From: Erwinia aphidicola
Lineage (GTDB): Bacteria; Pseudomonadota; Gammaproteobacteria; Enterobacterales; Enterobacteriaceae
Direction of reading: 5' to 3'
Assembly (NCBI RefSeq): GCF_014773485.1
Contig: NZ_JACXBP010000001.1
Span: 372,001-436,000 of the forward strand
Length of the DNA: 64,000 bases
Position 1 is the first letter of the stretch; the number at the start of each line of letters is the position of its first letter. Made by a program: the position numbers and the translations under genes. Of this stretch, positions 46,079 to 54,507 are shown piece by piece. Under the pieces are notes generated by a model. It saw nothing but the letters and a program-made list of their open reading frames with translations, was not told the DNA's origin and did not search any database.

Positions 46079-46157
46079 ATGAGAGGGAAGGGCATCTTTT
46101 AGTAAATTAATTATAGCTAAGGTTGCTTGTGCGCTCGGTATACTCTTGATTTTATAA
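46079..46157 (+). pseudogene. DUF943 remnant, start and helix only
   Basis: An ATG with AGGAGG upstream is followed by disrupted frames; one frame reads SKLIIAKVACALGILLIL and stops. This matches the N-terminal helix region of the family. The rest of the gene is gone. It marks the end of the DUF943 array. Confidence 0.6.
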
Positions 46158-46179
46158 ATTTCGATGCTTCGAAAGTTTT

Positions 46180-46210
46180 AAGGCCCGAACAATCGGGCCT
46201 TAATTTTTAT
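46180..46210. terminator. Terminator between the DUF943 array and betA
   Basis: AAGGCCCGA (46180-46188) pairs with TCGGGCCTT (46193-46201, allowing one-base uncertainty) around ACAA, then AATTTTTAT follows. It separates convergent genes. Confidence 0.8.
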
Positions 46211-46240
46211 ATACTCCGGTTTTGCCAGCCGCCTTAATGA

Positions 46241-47917
46241 TTAACGCGGCTGCCGAACCGGTGCGCCGTTGGCCTGATAGTACGGCACCTCCACCGCTGG
46301 CAGCGGGGCACGGCCGCGGATCACATCGGCCATCTTCTCGGCAATCATAATCGTTGGCGCATTCAGGTTGCCGGTGGTGATCTGCGGCATAATCGATGCA
46401 TCCACCACGCGTAGCCCCTCAATGCCGTGAACTTTGCCATCGTTACCCACCACCGCCATATTGTGATAGCCCATCGCGTTCGAGCAGGAAGGGTGGTAGG
46501 CGGTTTCGGCATGATGGCGCACGAAGTCATCCAGCTGCGCATCGCTGACGCACTCTGCGCCCGGGGAGATCTCTTTGCCACGGAATGGATCCAGCGCGCG
46601 CTGCTGCATAATCTCGCGCGTGATGCGGATCCCCGCCCGGAACTCGCGCCAGTCCTGTTCGTGCGACATATAGTTGAACAGAATGCTCGGATGCGCTTTT
46701 GGATCCTTCGATACCACCTGCACGCGGCCACGGCTCGGGGAGCGCATTGAGCCAACGTGTGCCTGGAAGCTGTGGGTGCGGATCGGGTTAGAACCGTTAT
46801 AGTTCACCGCCACCGGCAGGAAGTGGTACTGAATATTTGGCCAGCTAAACTCTTCGTGGCTGCGGATAAAGCCGCCCGCTTCGAAGTGGTTACTGGCGCC
46901 AATTCCCGTGCCGTTCAGCAGCCATTCGGCGCCGATCAGCGGCTGGTTGTGCAGCTTCAGCGCGGGCGACAGTGAAACCGGCTGCGTACATTCGTACTGC
47001 AGATACATCTCCAGGTGGTCCTGCAGATTGGCACCCACGCCGGGCAGGTCAAGCACCAGCGGGATGTCCAGCGAAGAGAGCAGTGCGCCGGGGCCGACAC
47101 CGGAGCGTTGCAGGATCTGCGGGGAGGCAATCGCCCCGGCGCACAGCAGTACTTCGCGTTTCGCATACGCCTGCTGCGGCTGATCTTTCTGCTGCCACAG
47201 CACCCCGACGGCGCGCTGCTGCTCGAACAGAATGCGGTCGGTCAGCGCATGGACTTCAATCGTCAGATTGCTGCGCGGACGCGCCTGGTCGAGGTAGCCG
47301 CGTGCGGTGCTGGCGCGTCGTCCCTTTGGCGTGACGGTGCGGTCCATCGGACCAAAGCCTTCCTGCTGATAGCCGTTCAGATCCTCGGTGCGCGGATAAC
47401 CCGCCTGCACGCCCGCCTCAACCATGGCATGGAACAGAATATTGTTATCGCTTTTCGGCGTGGTGACGCTGACCGGCCCGGCATCGCCGTGATAATCATT
47501 GCCACCGATATCGCGCCGCTCGGCAATCTTGAAGTAGGGAAGGCAGTCGAGGTAGCGCCAGTTCTCCAGCCCCTCCTGCTGCGCCCAGTTGTCGTAATCC
47601 ATCGCGTTGCCGCGGATGTAGCACATGCCGTTGATCAGCGATGAGCCGCCCAGCCCTTTGCCGCGCCCGCACTCCATGCGGCGATTGTTCATATGCGGTT
47701 CCGGGTCGGTCAGATACGCCCAGTTATAGCGGCGGCCCTGTAACGGGTAAGCCAGCGCCGCCGGCATCTGGGTGCGAAAATCCTGACGGTAGTCGGGGCC
47801 GCCAGCTTCCAGCAGCAGCACCGTCACCTCAGGATCTTCGGTCAGGCGGGTGGCCAGTACGTTGCCGGCAGAACCTGCGCCAATAATGATGTAGTCATAT
47901 TCCCTGCGATTGCTCAT
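46241..47917 (-). CDS. betA: Choline dehydrogenase
   Basis: A membrane-associated FAD enzyme (GMC family) that oxidises choline to betaine aldehyde. The 558-residue product (E. coli 556) has the Rossmann motif [19 protein letters not shown], the GMC signature [20 protein letters not shown], and the C-terminal active-site histidine in HPSCSNAMG and the [15 protein letters not shown] segment. The ATG was chosen because AAGGGAAG sits five bases ahead; a GTG two codons earlier lies too close to it. It follows betB by about 20 bases. Confidence 0.95.
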   Translation of the reverse strand: MSNRREYDYIIIGAGSAGNVLATRLTEDPEVTVLLLEAGGPDYRQDFRTQMPAALAYPLQGRRYNWAYLTDPEPHMNNRRMECGRGKGLGGSSLINGMCYIRGNAMDYDNWAQQEGLENWRYLDCLPYFKIAERRDIGGNDYHGDAGPVSVTTPKSDNNILFHAMVEAGVQAGYPRTEDLNGYQQEGFGPMDRTVTPKGRRASTARGYLDQARPRSNLTIEVHALTDRILFEQQRAVGVLWQQKDQPQQAYAKREVLLCAGAIASPQILQRSGVGPGALLSSLDIPLVLDLPGVGANLQDHLEMYLQYECTQPVSLSPALKLHNQPLIGAEWLLNGTGIGASNHFEAGGFIRSHEEFSWPNIQYHFLPVAVNYNGSNPIRTHSFQAHVGSMRSPSRGRVQVVSKDPKAHPSILFNYMSHEQDWREFRAGIRITREIMQQRALDPFRGKEISPGAECVSDAQLDDFVRHHAETAYHPSCSNAMGYHNMAVVGNDGKVHGIEGLRVVDASIMPQITTGNLNAPTIMIAEKMADVIRGRAPLPAVEVPYYQANGAPVRQPR

Positions 47918-47936
47918 GGTCACTTCCCTTTACTCA

Positions 47937-49406
47937 TTAAAAAATTGACTGATAACGTTCCATCGAGACCTGCACCGACTTGATGCGGGTGTAATGGTGG
48001 AGAGCGGTTAAGCCGTTCTCACGACCAACGCCAGACTGCTTGTAGCCACCTACCGGCATCTGCGCGGGGGATTCTCCCCAGCTGTTAATCCAGCAAATTC
48101 CCGCCTCCAGCTGGTGGATAATCTGGTGAGCTTTCGCCAGGTCGGGCGTGACCACCCCAGCGGCCAGGCCATAAACGGTATCGTTGGCGCGCTGAATCGC
48201 TTCCTGCTCGCTGTCATAGCTGAGAAGGCTCATCACCGGGCCAAAGATCTCTTCGCGCACGATGGTGTGGCTATCTTCACAGTCGGTGAAGATGGTGGGC
48301 TGCACCCAGGCACCGGCATCGAACATCCCACCGGTTATTGCCGCGCCGCCGCTCAGCAGGCGCGCGCCTTCACGCAGGCCGGAAGCGATATACCCGAGCA
48401 CCTTGTCACGATGCGCGAAGCTGGCCAGCGGGCCAAAGTTGGTGTCCATTTCCAGCGGATCACCCGGGCGAATACGCTGCACGCGTTTGAGCAGTGCCGC
48501 TTCCAGCTCCGCTTTGCGCGCGCGCGGGACAAATACGCGGGTGCCGTTGGTGCACACCTGTCCCGAACTGTAGAAGTTCGCCATCATCGCGATGTCGGCG
48601 GCCAGTTCGATATCGGCATCGGCGAGGATAATCAGCGGCGATTTACCGCCCAGTTCCATGGTGACCTCTTTTAATGAGGACTCCGCAGCAGCGGCCATCA
48701 CTTTCTTGCCGGTCGGCACGCCGCCGGTGAAGGAGATTTTTTCAATGCGCGAATGAACGGTCAGCGCCTGGCCAGTGCTGCCGCTACCCTGCAACACGTT
48801 GAATACGCCGTCCGGCACGCCCGCTTCGCTGTAAATCGCCGCCAGCTTCAGCGCGCTGAGCGGGGTGATCTCACTCGGTTTGAAGATCATCGCGTTACCC
48901 GCAGCCAGCGCCGGGGCCGACTTCCACAGGGCGATCTGAATGGGGTAGTTCCACGCGCCGATCCCGGCCGTGACGCCCAGCGGTTCGCGGCGGGTATAGA
49001 AGAAGCTGCCGCTGCGCAGCGGATACTGCTCGCCTTCAATAGCACCCGCCAGCCCGGCGTAATACTCCAGCACGTCTGCGCCGGTAACGATATCCACGGC
49101 CGTGGTCTCCGACAGCGGTTTCCCGGTGTCCAGGCTCTCAAGCAGAGCAAGTTCGGCATTGCGCTCGCGCAGCAGCGCCATGGCGTTGAGCAGAATACGC
49201 CCGCGCTCCGTGCCGGTCATGGCGGCCCAGATACGCTGGCCGCGTTCGGCGCTCTCCACCGCACGTTCAACGTCGGCGGCAGTGGCAATTTGCACCTGCG
49301 CCAGGCTTTCCCCCGTGGCGGGATTGATGGTTTCGAAGGTCTCTGTGCCGCTGGCATCCGTCAGGCGGCCATCGATATACAGTTTCTGAATGGGAAGTTG
49401 AGCCAT
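47937..49406 (-). CDS. betB: Betaine aldehyde dehydrogenase
   Basis: An NAD(P)-dependent dehydrogenase that turns betaine aldehyde into glycine betaine, an osmoprotectant. The 489-residue product is of normal length. It has [47 protein letters not shown], the general base in [12 protein letters not shown] and the nucleophile Cys in [15 protein letters not shown]. The C terminus has [27 protein letters not shown]. In E. coli betI precedes this gene in the operon, but here betB is directly next to the divergent betT promoter region. Confidence 0.95.
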   Translation of the reverse strand: MAQLPIQKLYIDGRLTDASGTETFETINPATGESLAQVQIATAADVERAVESAERGQRIWAAMTGTERGRILLNAMALLRERNAELALLESLDTGKPLSETTAVDIVTGADVLEYYAGLAGAIEGEQYPLRSGSFFYTRREPLGVTAGIGAWNYPIQIALWKSAPALAAGNAMIFKPSEITPLSALKLAAIYSEAGVPDGVFNVLQGSGSTGQALTVHSRIEKISFTGGVPTGKKVMAAAAESSLKEVTMELGGKSPLIILADADIELAADIAMMANFYSSGQVCTNGTRVFVPRARKAELEAALLKRVQRIRPGDPLEMDTNFGPLASFAHRDKVLGYIASGLREGARLLSGGAAITGGMFDAGAWVQPTIFTDCEDSHTIVREEIFGPVMSLLSYDSEQEAIQRANDTVYGLAAGVVTPDLAKAHQIIHQLEAGICWINSWGESPAQMPVGGYKQSGVGRENGLTALHHYTRIKSVQVSMERYQSIF

Positions 49407-49497
49407 ATGACTTGTCCTTAAGTTGGGGCTTACGTGCTGCCCGGTGCTCCCAATCTGTGATGCAGATTACGGGAAAGAATCGGCTGTTTTATTATTG

Positions 49498-49511
49498 ATT
49501 GAACGTTCAAT
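49498..49511. promoter_or_regulatory. BetI-like palindromic operator between betB and betT
   Basis: ATTGAACGTTCAAT is a perfect 14-base palindrome in the 200-base divergent region, of the TetR-type expected for BetI. A related half, GTTCAATTGAT, lies near 49550-49560. A -10-like TACTATA follows the palindrome. betI itself is not in the window. Confidence 0.65.
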
Positions 49512-49606
49512 TAAAATACTATAGGCTCACCTAATGTCAATGAGATGATGTTCAATTGATAATGAGATGTTGCAAAATGGTTTGTGAGATGAACAAGGAA
49601 TGATGG

Positions 49607-51190
49607 ATGACAGTGGAAAATCGCAATACGCATCAAGATGAATCGGTGAGCCTCAATCGGCCGGTTTTTGTCAGTTCATCGCTGGTGATTTTAGTTCTCG
49701 GCATCCTGCTGGTGCTGTTCCCGGCAGGCAGCGAGCAGTGGCTGAGCCACGCGCAACTGTGGATAACCGATGTGTTTGGCTGGTACTACATGCTGCTGAT
49801 GGTGCTGTGCATGGGGTTTGTTTTCTGGCTGGCCTGTTCACGCCACGGTAACATCCGGCTCGGTAAAGAGGGGGAACCCCCGCAGTTCAGCTATCCGTCA
49901 TGGGTGGCGATGCTGTTCTCTTCGGGCATCGGTATCGCGCTGGTGTACTACGGCGCTTATGAACCGCTCGACCATTTCCTGCAGCCCCCGGAAGGGGCAG
50001 GCGGCACCGTGGAAGCGGCGCGACAGGCGATGGCGATCACCTTCCTGCACTGGGGGCTACACGGCTGGGCGCTGTATGCGCTGATTGGCGTGGCGCTGGC
50101 CTATTTCGCCTATTGCCGCGGTCAGCCGCTGGCGCTGCGCTCTGCACTCTATCCGCTGTTTGGCGAGCGCACTCACGGCTGGCCCGGGCATCTGGTGGAC
50201 AGTTTTGGCATCCTGGTCACGGTGATTTCGATGGTCACCAATCTCGGGATCGGCGCGCTGCTGGTCAACTCTGGCCTCAACTATCTGTTTGGCGTGCCGC
50301 AAACGCCGGGTGTGCTGCTGGGGTTGATCGTGGTGATGATGATCGTGGCAACCTTTGCAGCGGTCAGCGGCGTTGAAAAGGGCATCGCCATGCTGTCGAA
50401 TATTAACGTCGGCTTCCTCTGCCTGCTGCTGCTGTTTGTCTTCCTGAGCGGGCCGACGCTCAGCCTGCTGAACGGCATGCTGCAAAACGTGGGTGACTAT
50501 CTCTCCACCATTGTCAGCCGCAGCTTTGATGTTTACCTGTATGGTAAGGCGGAGAAGTGGCAGGGCGCATGGACGCTGTTTTACTGGGCGTGGTGGGTGG
50601 CATGGGCGCCGTTTGTCGGGCTGTTTATTGCCCGTATCTCAAAAGGCCGTACCATTCGTGAACTGATCCTTGGCGTGCTGCTGATCCCGCTCGGTTTTAC
50701 CCTGGCGTGGCTCTCCATTTTTGGCAATACCGCCATCAGTCTGGTGCTGGAGCACGGCGATGCGATTTTAGGAAAGGTGGCGCTGACCGACCCGCCGATG
50801 TCGATATTCAAACTGTTTGAAAATCTGCCGTTCACGCACATTGTGTCTGGCTTTACCGTGGTGATCAGCTTCCTGCTGTTCCTGACGCCGGTCGATTCCG
50901 GCACGCTGATGATCGCCAACCTCTCCAGCAAGGGTGGAACCTCCAGCGATGATGCGCCGGCCTGGTTACGTATTTTCTGGGCGGCGGTGACCACTCTGGT
51001 CTGCGCCGGGCTGCTGTATGCCGGGAACTTCAATGCGATGCAGACGGCGGTGGTCATTTGCGGCGTACCGTTCTCCGTGGTGATCCTGCTGTATATGGTC
51101 AGCCTGCATAAAGACCTGATGCGCAAGAGCCGGGAAGCGCAGCCGCAAAAGCTGTCGCCGCCACCGGCTGATGCCAACGTTAGCCACTAA
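49607..51190 (+). CDS. betT: BCCT-family choline transporter, short form
   Basis: A betaine/choline/carnitine-type carrier of 527 residues with 12 membrane segments. Markers are MLFSSGIGIALVYYGAYEPL, FLHWGLHGWALYALIGVALAYFAYCRGQPL, SMVTNLGIGALLVNSGLNYLFG and FYWAWWVAWAPFVGLFIARISKGRTIRE, the last being the tryptophan-rich BCCT signature. E. coli BetT has 677 residues with a long cytoplasmic C-terminal osmosensing domain; this protein stops about 40 residues after the last helix, so its regulation may differ. AAGGAA is six bases before the ATG. The divergent betB supports choline as substrate. Confidence 0.88.
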   Translation: MTVENRNTHQDESVSLNRPVFVSSSLVILVLGILLVLFPAGSEQWLSHAQLWITDVFGWYYMLLMVLCMGFVFWLACSRHGNIRLGKEGEPPQFSYPSWVAMLFSSGIGIALVYYGAYEPLDHFLQPPEGAGGTVEAARQAMAITFLHWGLHGWALYALIGVALAYFAYCRGQPLALRSALYPLFGERTHGWPGHLVDSFGILVTVISMVTNLGIGALLVNSGLNYLFGVPQTPGVLLGLIVVMMIVATFAAVSGVEKGIAMLSNINVGFLCLLLLFVFLSGPTLSLLNGMLQNVGDYLSTIVSRSFDVYLYGKAEKWQGAWTLFYWAWWVAWAPFVGLFIARISKGRTIRELILGVLLIPLGFTLAWLSIFGNTAISLVLEHGDAILGKVALTDPPMSIFKLFENLPFTHIVSGFTVVISFLLFLTPVDSGTLMIANLSSKGGTSSDDAPAWLRIFWAAVTTLVCAGLLYAGNFNAMQTAVVICGVPFSVVILLYMVSLHKDLMRKSREAQPQKLSPPPADANVSH

Positions 51191-51209
51191 ACTTCGCGTC
51201 ACACTCACC

Positions 51210-51240
51210 TGACCGCTGATTTCCCCTCTTTCAGCGGTCA
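51210..51240 (+). terminator. Hairpin after betT
   Basis: TGACCGCTGA (51210-51219) and TCAGCGGTCA (51231-51240) form a perfect ten-base stem with an 11-base loop. The downstream T content is moderate (TCTTCTGTT). Confidence 0.65.
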
Positions 51241-51709
51241 TCTTCTGTTCCATCATACTGGCCACCTCCCCACCGATCCCAGCGCGAAAAGCCATAAGGT
51301 CGGCAGTGGCTGCCTTTACGTCAGGCCAGCATCAACCGGCAATAACGCGCCTCTGCAGTGGGTTGACCGTCAGTTGGTCGCGATTTCTCGATGATTAATT
51401 TGTTAACCCGGAGTTCACTGATTAAAGGAATTTATCTTTGAGGCGAGTTTTGTCGCCTGAACGCGAGGAAATGTTGTCGTCATCGGGTTTTACTAATAAG
51501 AATCAGCGTGGGGAAACCGTAACCGGGTGTGACTTTGTGGCTGATGATGTCGCCACTTTACGCTGAAAGTGTGATTTACATCGCGCTGGCTGATGCTTTT
51601 TTTGGCTGAAAAGTGGCGAATCTATCAGAATTATCTGTTTTAAACGGTGCTGAATTGCCCGGGTTTGTTACCGCGGTGGTTTGCCGTTCTCCCCTCTAAG
51701 CTAAAAAGA

Positions 51710-51724
51710 GTGTAAATATTACAC
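51710..51724. promoter_or_regulatory. Perfect palindrome GTGTAA-ATA-TTACAC
   Basis: Two six-base half-sites separated by three bases, upstream of the glycosyltransferase/flippase pair. The regulator is not known. Confidence 0.45.
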
Positions 51725-51831
51725 CAGGATGAATTTGGAACGGTCAGGAGGCGAGGGGAGCAGTCAGGAGGCTAAGCTACAGATTTTATAGGAAACCTCG
51801 GTTTTGACCTTCTGCCACTTAACGTGTGAAA

Positions 51832-51845
51832 TAAGAATATCCTCA
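51832..51845 (+). promoter_or_regulatory. RcsAB-like box, weaker copy
   Basis: TAAGAATATCCTCA matches the RcsAB box TAAGAATATTCCTA at 11 of 14 positions and lies 46 bases before the exact box. Confidence 0.45.
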
Positions 51846-51877
51846 TCCTACGCTTACGGTTGGCAATAAATTTACAC

Positions 51878-51891
51878 TAAGAATATTCCTA
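51878..51891 (+). promoter_or_regulatory. RcsAB box, exact match
   Basis: TAAGAATATTCCTA is identical to the remembered consensus for RcsA-RcsB binding at exopolysaccharide promoters in Erwinia, Pantoea, Klebsiella and E. coli. It lies about 320 bases before the glycosyltransferase gene, further than usual, so an unseen promoter between them is needed. Confidence 0.75.
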
Positions 51892-52208
51892 GTGGCACTT
51901 TTGGTTTATTGAACGTTAATATTAAAAACCACGTCCATTTTTTTCTTAAGTTAACCTTAATGTAATCATTAGCGATAAATTATGTTTTAAATAATTGGAT
52001 TTAATTATCCCCGCATCGTTTAACCTTTGTTTATTTGATTTCCAACTAATGATTTCACTGAAAATGTTTCAGGGTTTCTTATCTGATTCTTAAGTGATTT
52101 CTTTGGCAATGTCGGCTTTATCCGAAACCCCGCGCAGGAATTAATATGGCGTTGATATTTTATTTTATCTGGTGTTAATTAAATTAACTTCGAGCTTAAG
52201 AGATTTAC

Positions 52209-53189
52209 GTGATGACTCAAAAATTGCTGTCAGTGATCATCCCTGCGTATAACGTGGCTAACTATATTGTTGAGTGCGTTGATTCATTACTGACACAAAT
52301 TCCGGCACCGAACGAACTGATTATCGTTAACGACGGTTCAACCGACGACACCCTGGCGCGCGTCGAGCAGGCCTACGGCAGTGATGAACGTGTGAAAATT
52401 GTCACGCTTTCTAATGGTGGCGCGGGCCAGGCCCGTGACTACGGCATTAGCCTCGCACAGGGAACATTCGTCTTTTGCTGTGACCCAGATGATGTTGTTA
52501 CCAATGGCTTTTTTGCAGAGTTGCAGGCGACTTACAGCCAGTTTCCTGAGCTGGAACTGTTCTGCTTCAACTCCTCAATGTTTGCCGACAATGCCCCTGA
52601 ACGCAGCTGGCCAAAAGTACAGCATCAACAGTTTGGTCTGCTGCGTCCGGCGACGGTTTTCCGCAATTTGTTAAGCCATGGTGGATATACCTCAGCGAGC
52701 TGGAACTACGTGCTTAAAAGGGACGTTATCGAGAAACACAATTTGAAATATATCCATCGGGTGCATGAAGACCACTGCTACACGCTGGGGGCATTCCTCT
52801 GCAGTCGAATTGCCTTTGTTAGTACCAATATTTATTACCGTCAGCGCGTTCGCCAGGGCTCTCTCACCAATAGCGCCAAAGCGGAAAGTTTCTTCCGCCA
52901 GCGTTATGATGCCTTTATCTTCTGCTATGAAAAGCTGATGAAGTTGACAAGCGGAATGGAAGAACGTCATGAATTGCGTCGGCTTTATCTGATCCACTCC
53001 TTCAAATTAATGATTAATCTTTCGCTCGCCAGCAACAATCCGGTGCCCGATTACGTAAAAAATGCGATTAATTATTTCGGGAAAAATCTGAAACCGGGCG
53101 GTACGGGCAACTGGCTATTGTTAAAACAACCCGAACTGTACTCTAATCTGATTAAATTAAAGCGAGGACTTCGCAAGGCGCAAGGTTAG
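52209..53189 (+). CDS. Glycosyltransferase family 2 protein (exopolysaccharide-type)
   Basis: A GT-A glycosyltransferase of 326 residues. It has LLSVIIPAYNVANYIVECVDSLL, the nucleotide-binding IIVNDGSTDDT, GGAGQARDYGIS and the DxD-like FCCDPDDVVTNGFF; the ED acid pair is in HRVHEDHCYTLG. The C terminus is basic. It is followed after six bases by a Wzx-type flippase and preceded by RcsAB boxes, which suggests it adds a sugar to an exopolysaccharide repeat unit. A separate GT/Wzx pair outside the main cluster is remembered from Pantoea stewartii stewartan genes; orthology was not tested. Confidence 0.85.
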   Translation: MMTQKLLSVIIPAYNVANYIVECVDSLLTQIPAPNELIIVNDGSTDDTLARVEQAYGSDERVKIVTLSNGGAGQARDYGISLAQGTFVFCCDPDDVVTNGFFAELQATYSQFPELELFCFNSSMFADNAPERSWPKVQHQQFGLLRPATVFRNLLSHGGYTSASWNYVLKRDVIEKHNLKYIHRVHEDHCYTLGAFLCSRIAFVSTNIYYRQRVRQGSLTNSAKAESFFRQRYDAFIFCYEKLMKLTSGMEERHELRRLYLIHSFKLMINLSLASNNPVPDYVKNAINYFGKNLKPGGTGNWLLLKQPELYSNLIKLKRGLRKAQG

Positions 53190-53195
53190 AGACTC

Positions 53196-54497
53196 ATGGC
53201 GAAAGTAATTGATAAAGGTTTGTTAATAAATGTTCTCTCACTGCTGGCCTATCGTGGCGCTTCATTTATCATCCCGCTGGTAACGCTGCCGTATCTGGCA
53301 CGTATCCTCGGCGTTGAGCATATGGGGTTACTGGCGCTGGGCCTGGCCTGCGTAATGTACTGCAGTACCATCTCCGACTGGGGATTCAACGTTTACACCA
53401 CCAAAGATATCGCAGAGCATCGTGATAATAAGCTGAAAGTCACCGAGCTGTTCTGGTCGACGTTCAACGCCAAGCTGCTGCTGGGTACTGCCTCGCTGGC
53501 GGTACTGCTGATGGTCACCTGGTTTAATCCGGCCTGGCATAACCTGTTCTACATCGTGCTCGCTAACGCTACGGTGTTGTACGGTCAGCTGCTCTCTTTT
53601 GGCTGGCTGATGCAGGGCTTTGAGAAGTTGGGCAAGACGGCGATCATCTCGACAATTGGTCAGCTGACGTCTATCCCGCTGACTTTCCTGCTGGTAAAAA
53701 CGCCGGACGATACCTGGCTGGCAGCGCTGATCCCGGGCGTTGTGGCTTTCGTTACGGCAATTATCACGCTGTCGATTGTCGTGAAGATGGACATCATCGG
53801 CTTTTACCGCTTCCAGCCCAGGGAAATTTTGCAGCGCATGAAAGACAGCCTGCACGTGTTCCTGTCGATTTTCGGCGCCAATATGTTTAACAACATCAAC
53901 GTGCTGATCCTTGCGTCGATGACCAGCACCTATATGGTCGGGCTATATAACGGAGCAGACCGCCTGAAAAAAGCGGCGAACTCGGTGCCTGAGCAGATCG
54001 GTAACGCCTTTTTCCCCCGCGTCAGCCATCTGTTTAACAAAGACCGCGCAGCGGCAATAGCAGCCACACGCAAAAGCATCACGTTATCTTTCCTGCTTAG
54101 CCTGTTCATCGTGATTTTCACTTACTTCTTCGCCGATATTGTGGTGCGCATCCTGCTTGGGCCAGCATTCCATGAGTCGGCAGACGTGCTGCGGGTGGCA
54201 GTGTGTGGCTTTATCTTCGGTAACATCAGCTATCCGGCTGGTCTGCAAATCCTCATTCCTCACGGTCTGACCAAGCAGCGTATGTACCTGATGTTTATCG
54301 TTGGCGGGATTAATATCCCGGCCTGCTGCCTGCTGGCGTGGAAGTTTGGTGCTTTGGGTGCGGCCTGCGCGCTGGTGTTTTCAGAAATCCTGATCTTTAT
54401 CGGCATTATCTATCTGCTGGTGAAACACGATATCCTGAAGACCTATCTCGCCCGGCCAGCGGTTTTTAAACAGCCTGGTAACGAGCACGCAGGCTGA
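53196..54497 (+). CDS. Wzx-type oligosaccharide flippase
   Basis: An inner-membrane lipid-linked oligosaccharide translocase (MOP superfamily) of 433 residues with 12 or more membrane segments. Family text includes NVLSLLAYRGASFIIPLVTLPYLARILGVEHMGLLALGLA, DWGFNVYTTKDIAEHR, and FLSIFGANMFNNINVLILASM, followed by VGLYNGADRLKKAANSVPEQIGNAFFPRVS. It should move undecaprenyl-linked repeat units across the membrane. It is co-transcribed with the glycosyltransferase gene just upstream. An inverted repeat, ACTGGCGTCAGT (54501-54512) with ACTGACGCCAGT (54528-54539), follows and overlaps the end of the convergent antiporter gene. Confidence 0.88.
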   Translation: MAKVIDKGLLINVLSLLAYRGASFIIPLVTLPYLARILGVEHMGLLALGLACVMYCSTISDWGFNVYTTKDIAEHRDNKLKVTELFWSTFNAKLLLGTASLAVLLMVTWFNPAWHNLFYIVLANATVLYGQLLSFGWLMQGFEKLGKTAIISTIGQLTSIPLTFLLVKTPDDTWLAALIPGVVAFVTAIITLSIVVKMDIIGFYRFQPREILQRMKDSLHVFLSIFGANMFNNINVLILASMTSTYMVGLYNGADRLKKAANSVPEQIGNAFFPRVSHLFNKDRAAAIAATRKSITLSFLLSLFIVIFTYFFADIVVRILLGPAFHESADVLRVAVCGFIFGNISYPAGLQILIPHGLTKQRMYLMFIVGGINIPACCLLAWKFGALGAACALVFSEILIFIGIIYLLVKHDILKTYLARPAVFKQPGNEHAG

Positions 54498-54507
54498 GTT
54501 ACTGGCG

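Larger units (their letters stand above)
51191..52208. other. About 1 kb non-coding, regulatory-looking region
   Basis: No credible gene is seen in 1018 bases. After a hairpin behind betT (TGACCGCTGA at 51210-51219 with TCAGCGGTCA at 51231-51240) the sequence becomes AT-rich. It contains the palindrome GTGTAAATATTACAC, a direct repeat GTCAGGAGGC twice 20 bases apart, two RcsAB-like boxes and a long AT-rich leader before the glycosyltransferase gene. Several regulators or a long 5' leader could act here. A small RNA cannot be excluded. Confidence 0.5.

Noticed and set aside
53328..53855. 175-codon minus-strand frame inside the Wzx gene
   Set aside because: Gln/Arg/His-rich composition typical of an antisense shadow of a membrane protein gene; no start signals.
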